Shown here: positions 1 to 6,652 of the stretch, piece by piece
Numbering within the stretch: position 1 is the first letter of the stretch
Layout of the letters: every line of letters begins with the position of its first letter
Notes under the pieces: model-generated
What the model saw: the letters and a program-made list of their open reading frames with translations, nothing else
What the model was told of the DNA's origin: nothing
Databases searched by the model: none
Source: JBCBXA01 sp039816825
GTDB lineage: Bacteria; Pseudomonadota; Alphaproteobacteria; Rhizobiales; Rhizobiaceae
Assembly (NCBI GenBank): GCA_039816825.1
Contig: JBCBXA010000076.1
Coordinates: 1-14,600 of the forward strand
DNA length: 14,600 nucleotides
Direction of reading: 5' to 3'
Position numbers and translations under genes: made by a program

Positions 1-390
1 TCCTACGCCGTCCGCGGTGAGGTTGCAGGAGTCCCACCGCTGCGGTTCTGTGCGCACACAAAACCGCGCCCCCGGCGATAATCGAGCCAACTTGCCACCC
101 GATGGTGCGCAGTGATCGGCCAGGTGGTCCGGCGGCAAGATGATGTCTTCGCCGCCGGCCTGCGCAGTCCGCCCCCGAAACCGCGCAGACAGCCGAGCAT
201 CGCCCCCGAACTCGGCAAGTCTTTTGGAGTTCTCGTGCCATGAGCTGCAGAAACGATATGCCGCCCAAACGCGATGAATGTGGTTTAGACGTTTGCAGCA
301 TGCCTGGTAAGTTAAGTGGGGTAACGCAATTCCGACAGCGGAGAACGCGGCCCGTCCACGACATGACGGCAGCACGTTAAACCCGAGTTG
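1..390 (-). other. Open frame running off the left edge, possible gene fragment
   Basis: On the minus strand one frame is open for 130 codons from just after a TAA (391-393) to position 1. It contains no ATG; the first GTG is at 375-373, with no Shine-Dalgarno sequence before it. The translation includes stretches such as WAAYRFCSSWHENSKRLAEF and GGEDIILPPDHLADH, which look more protein-like than the other two minus frames, and the third codon position is mostly G or C in the half I checked. It is rich in Cys, Arg and His. I do not recognise a family. It could be the end of a gene lying to the left, a decayed mobile-element gene, or chance openness in GC-rich DNA. Confidence 0.2.
42..216. repeat. 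Cluster of GC-rich inverted repeats with CGCCCCCG copies
   Basis: Four hairpin-forming repeats are seen. GCGGTT (42-47) pairs with AACCGC (62-67) around the palindrome TGTGCGCACA. CCGGCGGCAAGA (129-140) pairs with 146-158 with one bulged C at 150. CTGCGC (160-165) pairs with GCGCAG (183-188). GCCGAG (192-197) pairs with CTCGGC (211-216). The last two loops contain the same 10-mer CGCCCCCGAA (170-179 and 201-210), and the octamer CGCCCCCG also occurs at 67-74. The arrangement could be a structured RNA, protein-binding sites, or a by-product of coding DNA on the minus strand. Confidence 0.4.
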
Positions 391-628
391 TTACACCCCG
401 CCTCTCGAATGCTCGAAGCCGATTGTTAGGCAAAGAACGCCCGGAAAATAAAGGAGAAATAGCTATCTTATGGGACGCAGAGAGTCCCATTTATTGAATT
501 TAAAGCGCTTAGATTATGTAACGGTGCTGACTTGCCCAACGCATGGGGCCAAGCCCAGCAGTTCTGCCAAGAACCACTATTTCACCACGCTTCAGCTCAA
601 AAATGGCAACGTTAACTGCGTTACAAGC

Positions 629-1204
629 CTACCAGCCTTCGCGTTTGCCCCTGGAAATAGCTGCGATTCCTGTTCTGCAGATCTCGGTAATCCCAAGCGG
701 CTTCAGGACGTCGCAGAACTGATTGATCTTGTTGCTGCGTCCGGTGATCTCAAAAATAAAATGCTCGGTCGTCGCATCCACTACGCGCGCTTCAAACGCC
801 TCGGCGAGGCGCATCGCTTCCAGGCGCTCTGAACCCGTATTCTCCACCTTCACCAAAGCCAATTCGCGCTCAAGCGGCTTCTCATAGCCAGCGATGCCAG
901 CAGCAAGGGTCAGATCCATAACGCGATGAACCGGAACCATGCGATCGAGCTGGCGCTTGATCTGATCCAGCGTCGATGGCGTGGCGGTGGTGACGATGGT
1001 GATCCTCGAGAGATGCTGCTCATGCTGCGTCTCCGAGACGGTAAGGCTCTCAATATTGTAGCCGCGACCGGAAAAGAGACCGATCACCCGCGCCAGAACG
1101 CCCGGTTCGTTGTCCACGACAACAGCCAGTGTGTGGGTCTCCGGCAGCTGCATGTCAGGCGCGATGAAATAGGCGGAAGCTGGCGGCTTTTGTGTTTCAG
1201 GCAT
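629..1204 (-). CDS. ilvN: Acetolactate synthase small (regulatory) subunit
   Basis: This is the regulatory subunit of acetohydroxyacid synthase, which binds the large subunit IlvB and gives it full activity and feedback inhibition by valine in isoleucine, leucine and valine synthesis. The protein is 191 residues. An ACT domain begins near residue 23 with the typical HTLAVVVDNEPGVLARVIGL, followed by GRGYNIESLTV; the C-terminal ACT-like half includes the EICRTGIAAISRG ending. The length fits the bacterial family (about 160-190). The N-terminal extension of about 17 residues before MQLPETH is the type seen in alphaproteobacteria. Its ATG (1204) lies 8 nt inside the end of the permease gene, so translation is probably coupled. 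It is the last gene of the operon. The symbol ilvH is used for the same protein when the large subunit is called ilvI. Confidence 0.95.
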   Translation of the reverse strand: MPETQKPPASAYFIAPDMQLPETHTLAVVVDNEPGVLARVIGLFSGRGYNIESLTVSETQHEQHLSRITIVTTATPSTLDQIKRQLDRMVPVHRVMDLTLAAGIAGYEKPLERELALVKVENTGSERLEAMRLAEAFEARVVDATTEHFIFEITGRSNKINQFCDVLKPLGITEICRTGIAAISRGKREGW

Positions 1205-2189
1205 TGTGAGATCTCTCGGAAACGGATGTGGATGAAGATGTGTAGGCCGTGGTTCGGGCGCGGCCGATGCGCCGGCTCAGTGTGATGCCGGCAAAGATGA
1301 ACAGGAGCGCGATGGCGGCGCGGGGCTCCAGCACCTCATTGGCCAGCGCCCAGCCCCATGCCACACCTGACAGGGGCACCAGATAGTTGATCTGGCTGAA
1401 GAAAGTCGCGCCCTGCCGGCCAATCAGGATGAAGGTGAGAATGCCCGACAGAGCGGTGGGCAACAGAGCAAGGATGACGACATTGGTCCAGGCGCTGGCC
1501 GACCAGCTACCGCTGTTGGCAATCAGATCAGGCACACCCACTGGCATCAGCAACACGCCAGCGAGCGTCACCAAAAGGCCCGTCAGCATGATCGGGTCAA
1601 GATGGGTGAGGCGCTTGGTGAAGATCGCATTGATGGAATAGCAGATCGCGGCACCCACAAGGGCGAGTTGCCGAATGCCCTCCGTACCAAGTTCGTAGAG
1701 TACGCTCGGGCCGACGAGGATGATCAGACCGACCAGCCCCAGACAAACCGCCGCGGCCTTGAGCCAGGTAAACCGCTCATCGCCCGTCATGAAATGCGCG
1801 AACACCAACGTGAACAGCGGCATGATGCCCATCAGGATTGCGCCCAACCCGGCACCCACCAGCACCTGCCCCCAACCGATCAGAAAGAAGGGCAGAGCGT
1901 TGCCCAGAACCGCGCACGCAAAGATGATGGTCCAAATGGAACGCTCCTTCGGCATGCGCTGACCCATGGCAAATGCAATCAACAGAAGCAGGACACCCCC
2001 GCCAAGCGTGCGCAGCATCGCCAGCGTTGCCGGGGCCATTTCCTGCACCGTCCAGTTGGTCAGCAGGAACGAATTGCCCCAGAAGACTGCCAACGCGAAA
2101 AGGATCGCGTAGTCGATCAAGCCGACAGAGCTTTGGCGCGCCGCCATGGGCGCACGGGCATCTGCAGAGCTGGCGGGGGCTTCACTCAC
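1197..2189 (-). CDS. EamA/DMT superfamily permease
   Basis: This is an inner-membrane transporter of the drug/metabolite transporter superfamily with two EamA repeats and about ten predicted membrane segments over 330 residues. The first repeat runs from about residue 25 (YAILFALAVFWGNSFLLT, the usual FWGxxF motif) to about 165, and the second from about 175 to 305, ending in LLFIFAGITLS. The substrate cannot be read from sequence; relatives export amino acids, metabolites or toxic compounds. The start is GTG at 2189, because its GTGA overlaps the TGA of the preceding GST gene by 4 nt. It lies inside the ilvB-to-ilvN operon, which makes export of an amino acid or a related metabolite a reasonable guess, but this is inference only. 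Confidence 0.88.
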   Translation of the reverse strand: MSEAPASSADARAPMAARQSSVGLIDYAILFALAVFWGNSFLLTNWTVQEMAPATLAMLRTLGGGVLLLLIAFAMGQRMPKERSIWTIIFACAVLGNALPFFLIGWGQVLVGAGLGAILMGIMPLFTLVFAHFMTGDERFTWLKAAAVCLGLVGLIILVGPSVLYELGTEGIRQLALVGAAICYSINAIFTKRLTHLDPIMLTGLLVTLAGVLLMPVGVPDLIANSGSWSASAWTNVVILALLPTALSGILTFILIGRQGATFFSQINYLVPLSGVAWGWALANEVLEPRAAIALLFIFAGITLSRRIGRARTTAYTSSSTSVSERSHNA

Positions 2190-2890
2190 CGGGATCGCGC
2201 CTCGTCCGGCACGTAGAGGGTTTCTGAAGGAGTTTCGCCCTCCTCATAGTGTGGCAGGTTCCAGGGCTCCTGATAGGCCAGCTCACGCCAGCGAACGAAA
2301 GCCGGATGACTCATAACTGCGTCCATATAGGCGCGGCTGTCTGCCGAGACGGCTATGTTGTAACCGTCCAGACGGGCGACCACAGGCGCAAACATGGCGT
2401 CCGCTCCAGTGAACGCACCATAGAGAAACGGCCCCTCACCCGACGGTTCACCATAGATTTTGCGCGCTTCTGCCCACACGGCTTCGATGCGAGCCACATC
2501 GGCATCTACGGCATCACCGCGATCCTTCGCCTCGAAACGTTTTGTCAGATTCATCGGGCACGCGCTGCGCAATGCCATGAAACCAGAATGCATCTCAGCC
2601 GATGCACAGCGCGCATGAGCCCGCGCACTGGCGTCAGCCGGCCAGATGGCATGTTCAGGAAACCGATCTGCCAGATACTCAATGATCGCCAAACTGTCCC
2701 ACACCACGAGATCGCCGTCGCGGATCACCGGCACTTTGCCGGTGGGCCCGAAGGACAGCATGCGCTCCTTGGTATCCGGCTTATACATGGCGATCACCGT
2801 CTCCTCGCGCTCAATGCCAAAGGCCTCGAGCACGAGCCATGGCCTCAAAGACCAGGAGGAGTAGAGACGGTTGCCGATAGCAAGATGCAT
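2186..2890 (-). CDS. Glutathione S-transferase family protein
   Basis: This is a soluble GST-fold protein of 234 residues. The N-terminal thioredoxin-like domain (about 1-80) opens with GNRLYSSWSLRPWL, where the serines near residues 11-12 are the likely glutathione-activating positions. It continues with KVPVIRDGDLVVWDSLAIIE, which holds the cis-proline and the glutathione-binding acid-serine pair. The alpha-helical C-terminal domain (about 95-210) is less conserved and includes GPFLYGAFTGADAMFAPVV. The substrate is unknown. The ATG shares one base with the ilvB stop (TAATG at 2892-2888), and its TGA overlaps the next start, so it is translationally coupled on both sides. A detoxifying or stress role is typical of the family; why it sits between ilvB and ilvN is not evident. 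Confidence 0.9.
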   Translation of the reverse strand: MHLAIGNRLYSSWSLRPWLVLEAFGIEREETVIAMYKPDTKERMLSFGPTGKVPVIRDGDLVVWDSLAIIEYLADRFPEHAIWPADASARAHARCASAEMHSGFMALRSACPMNLTKRFEAKDRGDAVDADVARIEAVWAEARKIYGEPSGEGPFLYGAFTGADAMFAPVVARLDGYNIAVSADSRAYMDAVMSHPAFVRWRELAYQEPWNLPHYEEGETPSETLYVPDEARSR

Positions 2891-4707
2891 TAGACCAAGC
2901 CCTTGCCGCTGGCATCGATCGCGTTGGCCACAGCTTCGTCAGTCGCCTCATCAGGCAGAAGCATCTCATTGTGCGCCTTGCCTGATGGGATCATCGGGAA
3001 GCAGTTCGCAAGGTTTGCAACGCGGCAGTCAAAGATCACCGGCACCGGCGTGTCGACCATGTCGCGGATGGCATCATCGAGCTGAGAAGGCTTGTGGCAG
3101 CGGATGCCTTTGGCACCATAGGCCTCAGCCAGCTTCACGAAGTCAGGCATGGCCTCAGTGTAGCTGTTCGACAGGCGGTTGCCGTGGAGCAGCTGCTGCC
3201 ACTGACGCACCATGCCCATATACTCATTGTTCAAGATGAATATCTTGATCGGCAGATTATACTGCACGGCGCAGCTCATCTCCTGGATACACATCTGGAT
3301 GGACGCATCGCCCGCAATGTCGATCACCAGCGCGTCTGGATGTGCAACCTGCACCCCGAGTGCTGCCGGCAGGCCATAACCCATGGTGCCGAGACCACCA
3401 GACGTCATCCAGCGGTTGGGCTCATCAAAGCCGTAGAACTGAGCCGCCCACATCTGGTGCTGGCCCACCTCAGTGGTGATGTAAGTCTCCTGATCCTTGG
3501 TCAGCTCATAGAGCCGCTGGATCGCATATTGAGGCATAATCACGTCATCATTGGGTGTGTAGGCGAGGCTGTTGCGCGCACGCCATTTGTTGATCTGTGA
3601 CCACCAGGCGTCCAGCGCCGCGTCATCCAGATCAGGATCGTCCGCCTTCCAAAGCCGGACCATGTCATCCAGCACGCGACCAACATCGCCAATGATGGGC
3701 ACGTCGACATGAACATTCTTGTTGATGGAGGACGGGTCGATGTCGATGTGAATCTTTTTGCAATCGGGCGCGAAGGCATCAAGGCGGCCAGTGATACGGT
3801 CATCGAACCGCGCGCCGATGCAAACCATCACGTCACAATCGTGCATCGCCATGTTGGCTTCATAGGTTCCGTGCATGCCGAGCATACCCAGCCAATTGTC
3901 TCCAGACGCAGGATAGCAGCCCAGCCCCATCAACGTGGAAGTGATGGGGAAGCCCGTCATCCCAACCAGGCGGCGCAACAATTTGGTGGCCTGCGGCCCG
4001 GCATTGATGACGCCGCCACCTGAGTAAAGGATCGGCTTCTTCGCACCTTTCATCAGTTCCAGCGCCGCCCGGATAGCCTTCATGTCACCGGCCACTTTCG
4101 GGCGATAACTCTCGTGGCTCTCCATTTCAGTCGGAGGAACGTAGGTTCCTGTGGCGAACTGAACGTCCTTGGGAATGTCCACAACCACAGGGCCAGGCCT
4201 GCCGGAGGTCGCGACGTAGAACGCCTCATGCATGACGCGCGCAAGATCGTTCACGTCCTTCACGAGCCAATTGTGCTTGGTGCAGGGACGCGTGATGCCA
4301 ACGGTATCGCATTCCTGAAATGCGTCTGAACCGATGAGCGGCGTGGGCACCTGACCGGTGATGCAAACCAATGGGACCGAATCCATCAAAGCGTCCTGCA
4401 GCGGTGTCACGGCGTTTGTCGCACCCGGACCGGAGGTCACCAGCATCACACCACATTTGCCGGACGAACGCGCATAACCCTCGGCGGCATGGCCTGCCCC
4501 CTGCTCGTGCCGCACCAGAATGTGCTGGATTTCTTCCTGCTGAAAGATTTCGTCATAGATCGGCAGCACCGCCCCACCGGGATAGCCGAAGATGTGTTCC
4601 ACGCCATTATCCTTAAGCGCGCGGATCACGATCTCGGCGCCAGACATTTCCATGGGATCGTGCGCCGGCAAGTCTTCGTCAGCGGTGGCTTGTGCGAGGT
4701 CTGTCAT
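2890..4707 (-). CDS. ilvB: Acetolactate synthase large (catalytic) subunit
   Basis: This is the thiamine-diphosphate enzyme that condenses two pyruvates to acetolactate, or pyruvate and 2-oxobutyrate to acetohydroxybutyrate, the first common step of branched-chain amino-acid synthesis. It has 605 residues, normal for the family. The N-terminal TPP domain carries VRHEQGAGHAAEGYAR with catalytic Glu68. The central FAD-binding domain lies at about 210-355. The C-terminal TPP-binding domain has the GDx(n)NN motif, from GDAS at 466-469 to NN at 493-494. The ATG at 4707 follows a 131-nt stretch after the leader terminator; the Shine-Dalgarno sequence is weak. Expression is probably controlled by the attenuator at 4839-4948. 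The gene is first in a four-gene overlapping operon ending with ilvN. In some annotations the same gene is called ilvI. Confidence 0.96.
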   Translation of the reverse strand: MTDLAQATADEDLPAHDPMEMSGAEIVIRALKDNGVEHIFGYPGGAVLPIYDEIFQQEEIQHILVRHEQGAGHAAEGYARSSGKCGVMLVTSGPGATNAVTPLQDALMDSVPLVCITGQVPTPLIGSDAFQECDTVGITRPCTKHNWLVKDVNDLARVMHEAFYVATSGRPGPVVVDIPKDVQFATGTYVPPTEMESHESYRPKVAGDMKAIRAALELMKGAKKPILYSGGGVINAGPQATKLLRRLVGMTGFPITSTLMGLGCYPASGDNWLGMLGMHGTYEANMAMHDCDVMVCIGARFDDRITGRLDAFAPDCKKIHIDIDPSSINKNVHVDVPIIGDVGRVLDDMVRLWKADDPDLDDAALDAWWSQINKWRARNSLAYTPNDDVIMPQYAIQRLYELTKDQETYITTEVGQHQMWAAQFYGFDEPNRWMTSGGLGTMGYGLPAALGVQVAHPDALVIDIAGDASIQMCIQEMSCAVQYNLPIKIFILNNEYMGMVRQWQQLLHGNRLSNSYTEAMPDFVKLAEAYGAKGIRCHKPSQLDDAIRDMVDTPVPVIFDCRVANLANCFPMIPSGKAHNEMLLPDEATDEAVANAIDASGKGLV

Positions 4708-4838
4708 GATGTGTCTCGGTCTTTCTACGGCCTACTGGAATGGGTTGGGGCCAAAGGTTGGTGGTATCTGCCGGATGGAGACGACACAGGCAACTGTGCC
4801 AATCAGCAAACGAGGCGACCAACAGGGAATGAGGCAAT

Positions 4839-4862
4839 AAAAAAGGCCCCCTAGGGAGCCTT
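4839..4862 (-). terminator. Intrinsic terminator of the ilvB leader (attenuator)
   Basis: Read on the minus strand, AAGGCTCC (4862-4855), loop CTAG, then GGGGCCTT (4850-4843) forms an 8-bp stem with one G-T pair, and it is followed directly by a run of T (to 4839). It lies between the ilv leader peptide and ilvB, 131 nt before the ilvB start, as expected for an attenuator. Confidence 0.85.
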
Positions 4863-4920
4863 GAACCGCACACACGCCACTGAGACCGCCGGGATCATCC
4901 GGCAGAGCGTGTGTGCGTTC
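4863..4920 (-). promoter_or_regulatory. Long leader stem-loop preceding the attenuator
   Basis: On the minus strand 4920-4907 pairs with 4877-4863 over 14 bp with one bulged base: GAACGCACACACGC against GCGTGTGTGCGGTTC. A second small hairpin sits inside it (GCCGG at 4903-4899, loop ATGATC, CCGGC at 4892-4888). The first arm starts immediately after the Val codons of the leader peptide, and the TGA stop of the peptide falls in the inner loop. This is the position of the pause, or 1:2, structure in classical attenuators. A ribosome stalled on the Val codons would cover the first arm. I did not find a convincing competing antiterminator pairing with the terminator arm. Confidence 0.7.
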
Positions 4921-4948
4921 CTACTACTACAATAAGCTTCTGTTGCAT
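4895..4948 (-). CDS. ilv operon leader peptide (Leu-Ile-Val-Val-Val)
   Basis: This is a 17-codon ORF translating as MQQKLIVVVGTHTRSAG. It contains five consecutive regulatory codons CTT ATT GTA GTA GTA, that is Leu, Ile and three Val, the three end products of the pathway encoded downstream. The ORF is followed by a long stem-loop and a terminator ahead of ilvB. This combination is diagnostic of ribosome-mediated transcription attenuation. No Shine-Dalgarno sequence is visible before the ATG (upstream bases GCGTCCTCGCC). The promoter spacing suggests that transcription begins at or next to the A of the ATG, so the peptide would be translated from a leaderless transcript. Confidence 0.85.
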   Translation of the reverse strand: MQQKLIVVVGTHTRSAG

Positions 4949-4955
4949 GGCGAGG

Positions 4956-4984
4956 ACGCTATGCGCAGCGCGCGCTGTGGTCAA
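4956..4984 (-). promoter_or_regulatory. Predicted housekeeping promoter of the ilv operon
   Basis: On the minus strand TTGACC (4984-4979) is a near-perfect -35 hexamer. After 17 bp comes TAGCGT (4961-4956) as a weak -10. The leader ATG begins 8 nt after the -10, which is the usual distance to +1. The -35 starts 21 bp beyond the sigma-factor gene stop at 5005. The -35 and spacing are good and the -10 is poor, so the exact start is inferred. Confidence 0.55.
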
Positions 4985-5004
4985 CCCGGCTGACCGACGA
5001 AATC

Positions 5005-6264
5005 TCACGCCGATAGATGAGCCATCTCAGCCTCCAGCCAAGCCCTAATCGGCGCTTCGGTCGCGAGCGATATGGCCTTCTCGTAATCGGCCGCGGCAGC
5101 CTGATTGTCGCCACTCATCTTGAGAGCCCGCGCCCGCGCCGCCCAGTAAGGTTGAAAGCTGCCGATGGAGCGCGGATCGCTCTCATCGGCCAGACCATCG
5201 AGCAGACGCAGGGCGGGTTCCGGGCCGTGGGCGTGCATCATCGCGGACGCCATGGCGCAGACGGCACCTGTGCTGCGACCGAAACTCAGCAGCGCGCCAT
5301 AAAGATCGACAATCGCTGACCAGTTGGTGGTGCCTGTTTCCAGCCGCTCGGCGTGGGCCGCCTGGATGGCAGCCTCAATCTGAAACCGTCCGGGCGCCTT
5401 GAGGGACACGGCGGTTTTCAGAGCATGCAGGCCGCGGCTGAGGAGCGCCTGATCCCAAAGGCTGACATCCTGCTCTTCCAGAGGCACGAAGTGTCCGCTG
5501 GCATCAAGCCGAGCGGGTCGGCGCGACAGGGAAAGACAGATCAAAGCCAAAAGACCAAGGGCTTCGGCATTGCCCGGCATTTGGTCAGCAAGCACACCCG
5601 CCAGATAAAGGGCCTCACCAGCCATATCATTGTCCAAACCACCGGCGGCAGGAACGACCGGCAGCAGACTGAGCACACCGTATATGGCCTCCAGAACAGG
5701 TTCCACTCGCCCTTCCGCCTCCGGCATGTCGGGCACGATGAACGGTATGCGCGCATCCTTGATCTTGCGCTTGGCCCGCACCAGCCTTTGGCTGAGCGTA
5801 GCGGGCTGCTGCAGATAGGCCTGGGCAATCTCACCCGCTTCAAAGCCCAAAACTGTCTGCATCATAAGCGGCGTGTGGACCGAGCGATCAATGGCAGGAT
5901 GGGCGCAGACAAACATCAGTCCCAAACGCTCATCGGGCATGTTTGAGCCGCGGTCTCCATCGGGCGGTGTGATGTTGGTGTCAGGGATCATATCCTCATC
6001 CTCACCGAGCCTCTGCGCCAGCCTGCTTTCCGCGCTGCGCATGCGGTCGGTCTGCTTGTTCTTTGCGACGGTCAACAACCAGGCATCTGGCGTCTTCGGA
6101 ACGCCTTTCTCCGGCCAGACCTTCAGCGCTTGAGAGAAGGCCTCTGCGAGGGCGTCTTTAGCTCCGGCAATGTCGCCATCCCGTTTGGCCAGAATGGCGA
6201 CGAGCTTGCCGTAGCTCTCCCGCGCGGCGCGCTCCGCAACAGCGCGGGAGTGTTGGTGTGACAC
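5005..6264 (-). CDS. ECF42-type RNA polymerase sigma factor with C-terminal extension
   Basis: This is an extracytoplasmic-function-type sigma factor of 419 residues, much longer than ordinary ECF sigmas (about 180-200). Region sigma2 lies at about 15-80 (AEAFSQALKVWPEKGVPKTP, then DAWLLTVAKNKQTDRMR). Region sigma4 lies at about 111-168 (DERLGLMFVCAHPAIDRS to ATLSQRLVRAKRKIKDARIP). The remaining 250 residues are an alpha-helical, TPR-like extension ending in an AAADYEKAISLA repeat. This layout, next to a YciI/DGPF gene, fits group ECF42, in which the extension rather than an anti-sigma factor is thought to control activity. No anti-sigma gene is present nearby. The start is GTG at 6264, 5 nt after the YciI stop; no ATG exists before residue 75. 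It probably activates the promoter at 7226-7252 and hence its own operon. Confidence 0.88.
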   Translation of the reverse strand: MSHQHSRAVAERAARESYGKLVAILAKRDGDIAGAKDALAEAFSQALKVWPEKGVPKTPDAWLLTVAKNKQTDRMRSAESRLAQRLGEDEDMIPDTNITPPDGDRGSNMPDERLGLMFVCAHPAIDRSVHTPLMMQTVLGFEAGEIAQAYLQQPATLSQRLVRAKRKIKDARIPFIVPDMPEAEGRVEPVLEAIYGVLSLLPVVPAAGGLDNDMAGEALYLAGVLADQMPGNAEALGLLALICLSLSRRPARLDASGHFVPLEEQDVSLWDQALLSRGLHALKTAVSLKAPGRFQIEAAIQAAHAERLETGTTNWSAIVDLYGALLSFGRSTGAVCAMASAMMHAHGPEPALRLLDGLADESDPRSIGSFQPYWAARARALKMSGDNQAAAADYEKAISLATEAPIRAWLEAEMAHLSA

Positions 6265-6269
6265 TGGTT

Positions 6270-6641
6270 TTACTCAGCGTGTGGATTGCCACCTTCGGGC
6301 ATGGCGGAGGCTCTGATCTCCACCAGACCGTAATGGGCGGACGGACACTTCTCTGCCCAGGCAATCGCCGCGTCCAGATCCGGCACGTCGATCACGAAGG
6401 TGCCGCCCAGCTGCTCCTTGGTGTCGGCATAGGGGCCGTCCTGGATTTCACGCTGGCCGTTCTTGCGGGTGACCACCGTTGCCGTGGACGATGGCTGCAG
6501 CCAGTCAGTGTCCACCAGAACACCTGCCTCCTTCAGCTGGCCGATATACTCTCCGAACACTTTGAAGCTCTGCTCCATCTCTTCGGGGGACACGTCGGCG
6601 AAAGCGGACTCATCATTGTAGAGAAATAATGTGTAGCGCAT
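6270..6641 (-). CDS. YciI/DGPF-domain protein
   Basis: This is a small cytoplasmic protein of 123 residues of the YCII-related family. It begins MRYTLFLYNDE and carries the signature EIQDGPYADTKEQLGGTFVI at about 76-95; here the DGPF motif reads DGPY. The family has a ferredoxin-like fold, and its enzymatic role in ECF42 operons is not established. DGPF proteins are the standard partners and targets of ECF42 sigma factors. A strong AAGGAGAGG lies just before the ATG at 6641, and the gap to the preceding SRPBCC stop is 11 nt. The sigma gene follows 5 nt after its stop, so all three genes are almost certainly one transcript. Confidence 0.88.
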   Translation of the reverse strand: MRYTLFLYNDESAFADVSPEEMEQSFKVFGEYIGQLKEAGVLVDTDWLQPSSTATVVTRKNGQREIQDGPYADTKEQLGGTFVIDVPDLDAAIAWAEKCPSAHYGLVEIRASAMPEGGNPHAE

Positions 6642-6652
6642 GGGTCCTCTCC

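Larger units (their letters stand above)
1..628. other. Intergenic stretch without a confident gene
   Basis: This stretch lies beyond the 3' end of ilvN and reaches the left window edge. I recognise no protein family, tRNA or rRNA in it. Positions 1-220 are GC-rich and full of inverted repeats; 260-620 are clearly richer in A and T than the flanking genes. Contents that can be pointed to are a minus-strand frame open from 390 to the edge, a set of stable hairpins between 42 and 216, and a perfect 7-bp inverted repeat at 470-490 just after a Shine-Dalgarno-like AAGGAG at 451-456. Downstream of the ilvN stop on the minus strand there is only a 4-bp stem followed by five T residues (about 599-620), too weak to call a terminator. 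Confidence 0.6.

Noticed and set aside
3..218. 71-residue complete minus-strand ORF
   Set aside because: The translation is Arg/Gly/Ser-rich without family features; another minus frame in the same place looks more protein-like.
240..460. Possible tRNA or tmRNA segment
   Set aside because: I found no GTTCRANNC T-loop, no CCA-ended acceptor stem and no tag-peptide codons in this stretch.
926..1285. 119-residue plus-strand ORF opposite ilvN
   Set aside because: It lies across the ilvN start and permease end on the other strand; the translation looks random and Arg-rich.
1602..2216. 204-residue plus-strand ORF
   Set aside because: It is antisense to the EamA permease, with Gln/Arg/His-rich low-complexity translation and no family features.
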